Shown in pieces: positions 60,712 through 64,000 of a stretch of 64,000 nt of DNA. The position numbers and the translations under genes were made by a program. Each line of letters begins with the position of its first letter. The stretch's first letter is position 1. This stretch comes from Mesonia sediminis (GTDB lineage Bacteria > Bacteroidota > Bacteroidia > Flavobacteriales > Flavobacteriaceae): NCBI RefSeq assembly GCF_042684705.1, contig NZ_JBHULZ010000026.1:238285-302284 (forward strand). The letters run 5' to 3'. Under the pieces are notes generated by a model, which saw only the letters and a list, made by a program, of their open reading frames with translations, had not been told where the DNA came from and searched no databases.

Positions 60712-61053
60712 ATGAAAATTGAAAACACCAAAGCCCAAATGCGCAAAGGTGTTCTTGAATATTGCATCTTATCTATATTGAAAGAAAGAGATTCCTATGT
60801 TGCAGAAATTCTTGAAAATCTAAAAACGGCGCAACTAATTGTAGTGGAAGGTACAATTTATCCATTACTCAATCGGTTAAAAAATGCTGACTTGTTAACC
60901 TATCGCTGGGAAGAGTCAACTGGTGGCCCTCCACGAAAATATTACATACTTACAACAAAAGGGGCTGTATTTCTAGAAGAATTAGCCTCTACTTGGGATA
61001 ACTTACAAAAAGCAGTAAATACAATTACAAACAAAAACAATAGCTATGAATAA
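60712..61053 (+). CDS. PadR family transcriptional regulator
   Basis: A 113-residue winged-helix protein of the short PadR (PadR-s2) type. It begins MKIENTKAQMRKGVLEYCILSIL, contains the recognition helix VEGTIYPLLNRLKNADLL, the beta-wing STGGPPRKYYILTTKG and a short dimerisation helix. In Bacteroidota it is usually the first gene of a PadR-PspC-DUF2807 operon that it probably represses. Its stop overlaps the PspC gene by 8 bp. Confidence 0.92.
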   Translation: MKIENTKAQMRKGVLEYCILSILKERDSYVAEILENLKTAQLIVVEGTIYPLLNRLKNADLLTYRWEESTGGPPRKYYILTTKGAVFLEELASTWDNLQKAVNTITNKNNSYE

Positions 61054-62668
61054 AACCATCAACATAAACCTAGGCGGAATCCTATTTCATATCGACGAGC
61101 CTGCTTACTTAATATTAAAAAAATATCTTGATAGCATAAAGAACACTTTTAAAAACACCCCTGGATGTGAAGAAATAATTAGTGATATTGAAAACCGAAT
61201 CGCAGAACTACTTATTGAAAATCAAAAAACAACCGGTCGAATTATTAGCGTTGATGATATTGAGCAAATTATAAAGGTAATGGGACAACCCGAAGATTAC
61301 CAAATTGATCCTGAAGAAAATCAACAACAATCTGAACCTAGCGAAAAACCCATAAAAAAATTGTATAGAGACACCATAAATGGATACGTAGGGGGTATAT
61401 GCGCGGGACTTGAGCATTACTTTAAAATAGATGCTATTTGGTTTAGATTGCTATTCATTGCATTGGCCATTGCTTCTTTTGGTACTGTAGTCTTGGTTTA
61501 TATTGCATTATGGATTTTTATTCCTGAGGCTAAATCGGCTACACAACGTTTACACATGATTGGTGAACAAGTAAACATAAGCAACATTGAAAAACAAGTG
61601 AAAGAAAAATTTAATCAAGTCTCAGATAAACTTAAGGATGTTGATTACAAAGATTTAAGTCACAAAGCTCGAAAAAAAAGCAGTGTTTTTTTTGAAAAAT
61701 TAGGTTCAGGAATTAAAAATACTTTTAAAATATTAGCACATATATTAGGCTACATTCTAATAACCGTCACTAGTTTAGGATTAGTTGCTTTAACTTTCAC
61801 ACTAATAAGCATATTGGTATTTGGATTTCAAGAAGCGCAATGGTTTTCTTACGTTGAATTAGCCGATATTGGGTTACCCATTTGGTTAGCCTCCCTTACA
61901 GTGTATATTATAATAGGAATTCCTTTAATTGCCCTACTCATTCTGGGAATAAAAATATGCCGAAAACAAAAAACAAATGTTGGTAGTACAACAAAATATA
62001 GTCTACTAATACTTTGGCTTTTAGCAATTTTCACGACAGTATTTCTAGGGCTAAGACAAGTAAGCAAGCAAGTAATTAGTCAGGAGTACATCACTACAAA
62101 AGACCTAAATCTAAAATCTTCAGATACACTTTATGTTTCAATGAAAGGACATCCGTATTTAAATGAAACTATTCAACATGAACGCGGTTTAGAAATAAGA
62201 ACAAATAACGAAGGAGATCGTTTTATTTTTTCTAAAGACATTAACCTTATCGTTAAAAAATCCTACGACAGCATCCCAAAAGTAAAAATTATAAAAAAAG
62301 CACACGCCACAAATCACTTAAAAGCAATTGAAAAAGCAAAAGCTATAGAATACAATCTAGACCTAAGTAAAAAGCATTTATACCTGGATAGCTTTTTTAC
62401 AGCAAATTTAAATGAAAAACACGCTCAGCAAAAATTAGAGATTCATCTATATATGCCTGAAAATATGATTCTGTTCGCCGATAAAAACACCCAAAGTTTT
62501 CATTTAAATCCAAATTGGAAAAATGATTTATTACACGCAGGAGAAGAAGAAAAATATTTAAAATTAATTGATAATCAATTAATTTGTATAAATTGTAATG
62601 AAAATACTACCCAATTGAAAAAAAATTCTTCAAATACTGACACCATTTCAAAAAACAAAAACCATTAA
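61046..62668 (+). CDS. PspC domain membrane protein
   Basis: The 540-residue protein starts with a helical domain (about 1-100), then the PspC domain at about 108-170 with DTINGYVGGICAGLEHYF and a helix ending FIPEAKS. Further membrane helices follow at about 228-258, 275-297 and 315-335, with a beta-rich periplasmic C-terminus. PspC senses membrane stress in proteobacteria; in this phylum the fusion acts with PadR in a system whose signal is unknown. It is coupled to PadR (8-bp overlap) and DUF2807 (2 bp). Confidence 0.9.
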   Translation: MNKTININLGGILFHIDEPAYLILKKYLDSIKNTFKNTPGCEEIISDIENRIAELLIENQKTTGRIISVDDIEQIIKVMGQPEDYQIDPEENQQQSEPSEKPIKKLYRDTINGYVGGICAGLEHYFKIDAIWFRLLFIALAIASFGTVVLVYIALWIFIPEAKSATQRLHMIGEQVNISNIEKQVKEKFNQVSDKLKDVDYKDLSHKARKKSSVFFEKLGSGIKNTFKILAHILGYILITVTSLGLVALTFTLISILVFGFQEAQWFSYVELADIGLPIWLASLTVYIIIGIPLIALLILGIKICRKQKTNVGSTTKYSLLILWLLAIFTTVFLGLRQVSKQVISQEYITTKDLNLKSSDTLYVSMKGHPYLNETIQHERGLEIRTNNEGDRFIFSKDINLIVKKSYDSIPKVKIIKKAHATNHLKAIEKAKAIEYNLDLSKKHLYLDSFFTANLNEKHAQQKLEIHLYMPENMILFADKNTQSFHLNPNWKNDLLHAGEEEKYLKLIDNQLICINCNENTTQLKKNSSNTDTISKNKNH

Positions 62669-62670
62669 TT

Positions 62671-63393
62671 ATGAAAAATTTACTTTACTCTGTACTCTTA
62701 ATTGGACTGTTGTTTTGTTTTTCTTGTAACTTAAAGACTGGAGTTAAAGGAGAAGGACCCGTGAATGATAAAACGATTGAATTAAAAAAAGATTTTATTA
62801 GCATAAGTCTTTCAAACGGTTGGGATGTTAAATTAAAGCAGGCAGAAAAAAATTCAATCCATATTGTAGCAAACCAAAATTTAATAGACCTTTTCACTCA
62901 CAAACTAGAAAAAAATAATTTAGTGGTAAGTGCGAAGAACAATATTGGAGTTGCCGATAGAAAAGAAATTACCATTTTCCATAAAAAAGAATTAGAAAAT
63001 ATAGAAACCGGTAGCGGAATAAAATTATACTGTAATTCTAAATCCGTCAATACTGGAAAGCTTAATTTGTCCCTGGCCAGCGGATCCTTGACAAAAGCCC
63101 AGATTAATACCGATAGTTTAAACTTAGGATTAAGCAGCGGCGCAAACGCAAATTTAAGAGGAAACGTTGATTTTTTAAATTGTATAGCAAGTAGTGGTTC
63201 AAATCTCAATGCCGAACACCTAACTGTCAAAAACGCTAAAACAGTAGCCAGTTCAGGTGCAAACATCAAAATTCAAGTGAATAACGAACTTACAGCAGAA
63301 GCTTCAAGCGGAGGTAATATAACCTATATTGGAGCACCCAAAAAATTAAATAAAAACACTAGCAGCGGAGGAAACATAAATGCCGTTAAATAA
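62671..63393 (+). CDS. Head GIN domain lipoprotein (DUF2807)
   Basis: The 240-residue protein has a lipoprotein signal (FCFSC, Cys at 19). The rest is a right-handed beta helix made of repeating Ser-Ser-Gly-Ser/Ala-Asn units (SLASGSLTKAQIN, GLSSGANANLRG, IASSGSNLNAEH, VASSGANIKIQV, EASSGGNITYIG), the head GIN domain. It is exported to the periplasm or surface and belongs to the PadR-PspC operon, so it may interact with the periplasmic part of the PspC protein (inference). A strong terminator follows. Confidence 0.92.
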   Translation: MKNLLYSVLLIGLLFCFSCNLKTGVKGEGPVNDKTIELKKDFISISLSNGWDVKLKQAEKNSIHIVANQNLIDLFTHKLEKNNLVVSAKNNIGVADRKEITIFHKKELENIETGSGIKLYCNSKSVNTGKLNLSLASGSLTKAQINTDSLNLGLSSGANANLRGNVDFLNCIASSGSNLNAEHLTVKNAKTVASSGANIKIQVNNELTAEASSGGNITYIGAPKKLNKNTSSGGNINAVK

Positions 63394-63421
63394 AATTGAC
63401 TACGTGAATGATATTGATTTA

Positions 63422-63443
63422 AAAATCTGCTTTGGCAGATTTT
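63422..63443 (+). terminator. Rho-independent terminator of the PadR-PspC-DUF2807 operon
   Basis: A 9-bp stem AAAATCTGC / GCAGATTTT with a TTTG loop and a run of T. Confidence 0.92.
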
Positions 63444-63566
63444 TTTTTAAAGTAATTTCACAAATGGTATTCGTATACAACTTGCTTAAATTCTATCCTA
63501 ATCCATAAAGGTCTCACAATTATAATTTGTTATGCCAGCTTATAAAATTGGGGTAATTCTTATAAT

Positions 63567-63664
63567 GGCGTTCCCTTTTTATAGAAAAAAGGTCGGGCTA
63601 TCGCTACTCGCTTTGCGGGCATAGGCCCCGCAAGAGCTTAAACAAGCCGCTCTATCCCTAACGC
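63567..63664. repeat. Structured Bacteroidota-type intergenic element (about 98 bp)
   Basis: The segment runs from GGCGTTCCC through GGTCGGGCTATC, a palindromic centre TTGCGGG / CCCGCAA (63613-63619 with 63627-63633), to CGCTCTATCCCTAACGC. I recall the same conserved ends with a variable palindromic centre from intergenic regions of many Bacteroidota genomes. It is not coding. It could be a non-autonomous repeat or a structured RNA. Confidence 0.55.
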
Positions 63665-63924
63665 AAAAACTACAAACGCATCATTCAACCTAGTCGGTTT
63701 TTATAAGCCATACACAACAGCTGAATTGTTGTTATCGGTTTATTAAGTATTAAGCCTAAGCTGGGCTAAAGCTAATGATCCTTTAGCACTTAAAAAAAGC
63801 TGGTCATTTATTCTATAACCTCCTTTAAGCAAAAGCCACTAAGACGTAGTATAAAAAACCAGTGGATATGAGCCCCAAGAGCTTAAAACGATTCGAGAAC
63901 TACTTACTTTTATAAACAAAAAAA

Positions 63925-63950
63925 AAGCACCTATCTTTCGATAAGTGCTT
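63925..63950 (-). terminator. Rho-independent terminator of the rRNA operon
   Basis: On the minus strand AAGCACTTATC / GATAGGTGCTT (one G-T pair) with a GAAA loop is followed by a run of T, just past the 5S rRNA 3' end. Confidence 0.92.
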
Positions 63951-63958
63951 TAAAAAAA

Positions 63959-64000
63959 GGCGGCGACATACTCTCCCACAAAATAGCAGTACCATCTGCG
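63959..64000 (-). rRNA. rrf: 5S ribosomal RNA, 3' end (rest outside window)
   Basis: The reverse complement of the last 42 bases contains GATGGTACTGC and then GTGGGAGAGTATGTCGCCGCC, the conserved 3' region of 5S rRNA in Bacteroidota. The gene is cut by the window's right edge. It implies that an rRNA operon, read leftwards, lies just beyond the window. Confidence 0.95.

Larger units (their letters stand above)
63394..63958. other. 565-bp non-coding region before the rRNA operon end
   Basis: No credible reading frame is present. It holds the terminator of the PadR operon, a structured element at 63567-63664, a small hairpin ACAACA / TGTTGT at 63714-63732, an AGCC / GGCT hairpin around 63750, and the rRNA terminator at its right end. 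The sequence between 63735 and 63920 shows no recognised feature. Confidence 0.6.

Noticed and set aside
60559..60738. Longer frame for the DUF4442 protein
   Set aside because: The extra 60 residues are Phe/Tyr-rich translated AT sequence, cover the PadR promoter and overlap the divergent PadR gene.
63959..64000. tRNA near the right edge
   Set aside because: The sequence matches the conserved 3' part of 5S rRNA, and no tRNA cloverleaf or T-arm motif was seen anywhere in the window.

Overview
The window looks like a chromosomal segment of a member of the Flavobacteriaceae (Bacteroidota). The evidence is low GC content, promoters of the TAnnTTTG type, almost no Shine-Dalgarno sequences, a nuclease with a type IX secretion C-terminal tail, a 482-residue GAPDH, a monomeric NADP isocitrate dehydrogenase, and several operons typical of the family (PadR/PspC/DUF2807; RDD/SpoIIM/DUF4129/DUF4350/MoxR/DUF58; ECF sigma factor with a Spy-like periplasmic protein). 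It is mostly core genome. I see no insertion sequence, prophage, integrase or CRISPR array, and the only RNA gene is the 3' end of a 5S rRNA at the right edge.

Layout. 1-1.1 kb: end of a small membrane-protein operon (TM2, DUF2752, DUF4870). 1.1-1.75 kb: an orphan C-terminal piece of a Thermus-type isocitrate dehydrogenase beside a 22-bp tandem repeat. 1.75-5.6 kb: minus-strand genes for two unknown proteins, then mltG, a GNAT acetyltransferase and dapF. 5.6-13.4 kb: htrA-type protease, GAPDH, an unknown coiled-coil protein, trmD, rplS, monomeric icd, rpmE2. 13.5-20.2 kb: DUF4199 protein, glycosyltransferase, then a tight run of phosphoglucomutase, MsbA-like ABC exporter, ECF sigma factor, putative anti-sigma protein and periplasmic sensor. 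20.2-30.5 kb: YCF48-like lipoprotein, RsmB-like methyltransferase, secreted endonuclease I, purL and a processive family 2 glycosyltransferase. 30.7-38.9 kb: fatty-acid degradation (fadD, then a MarR regulator with the beta-oxidation multienzyme, thiolase and acyl-CoA dehydrogenase). 39-46.3 kb: MscS channel, YtxH protein, divergent App1-type phosphatase and diacylglycerol kinase-like gene, a lipoprotein, and a LETM1-related protein followed by two paralogous small membrane proteins. 46.3-51.8 kb: type II NADH dehydrogenase, a second ECF sigma pair, PlsC-like acyltransferase, CoA-type Nudix hydrolase, lipoprotein cyclophilin and a UPF0126 channel. 51.8-58.7 kb: the MoxR cluster. 58.8-63.4 kb: OxyR, two small proteins, and the PadR/PspC/DUF2807 operon. 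63.4-64 kb: a structured non-coding element and the end of an rRNA operon.

How the genes relate. Envelope maintenance and envelope stress run through the window: HtrA, MltG, the MsbA-like exporter, two ECF sigma systems, MscS, lipid-head-group enzymes, MoxR/DUF58 and PspC. The htrA promoter and the promoter of the second ECF gene share a TGTAAC-N16-CG(T/A)-type architecture, which suggests one ECF regulon. No region is an obviously new defence or biosynthetic system. The best candidates for something undescribed are the LETM1-related protein with its paired half-size membrane paralogues (44.06-46.27 kb), the secreted protein with a JAMM-like signature (1.76-2.57 kb), and the isocitrate dehydrogenase relic that coexists with the unrelated monomeric enzyme.
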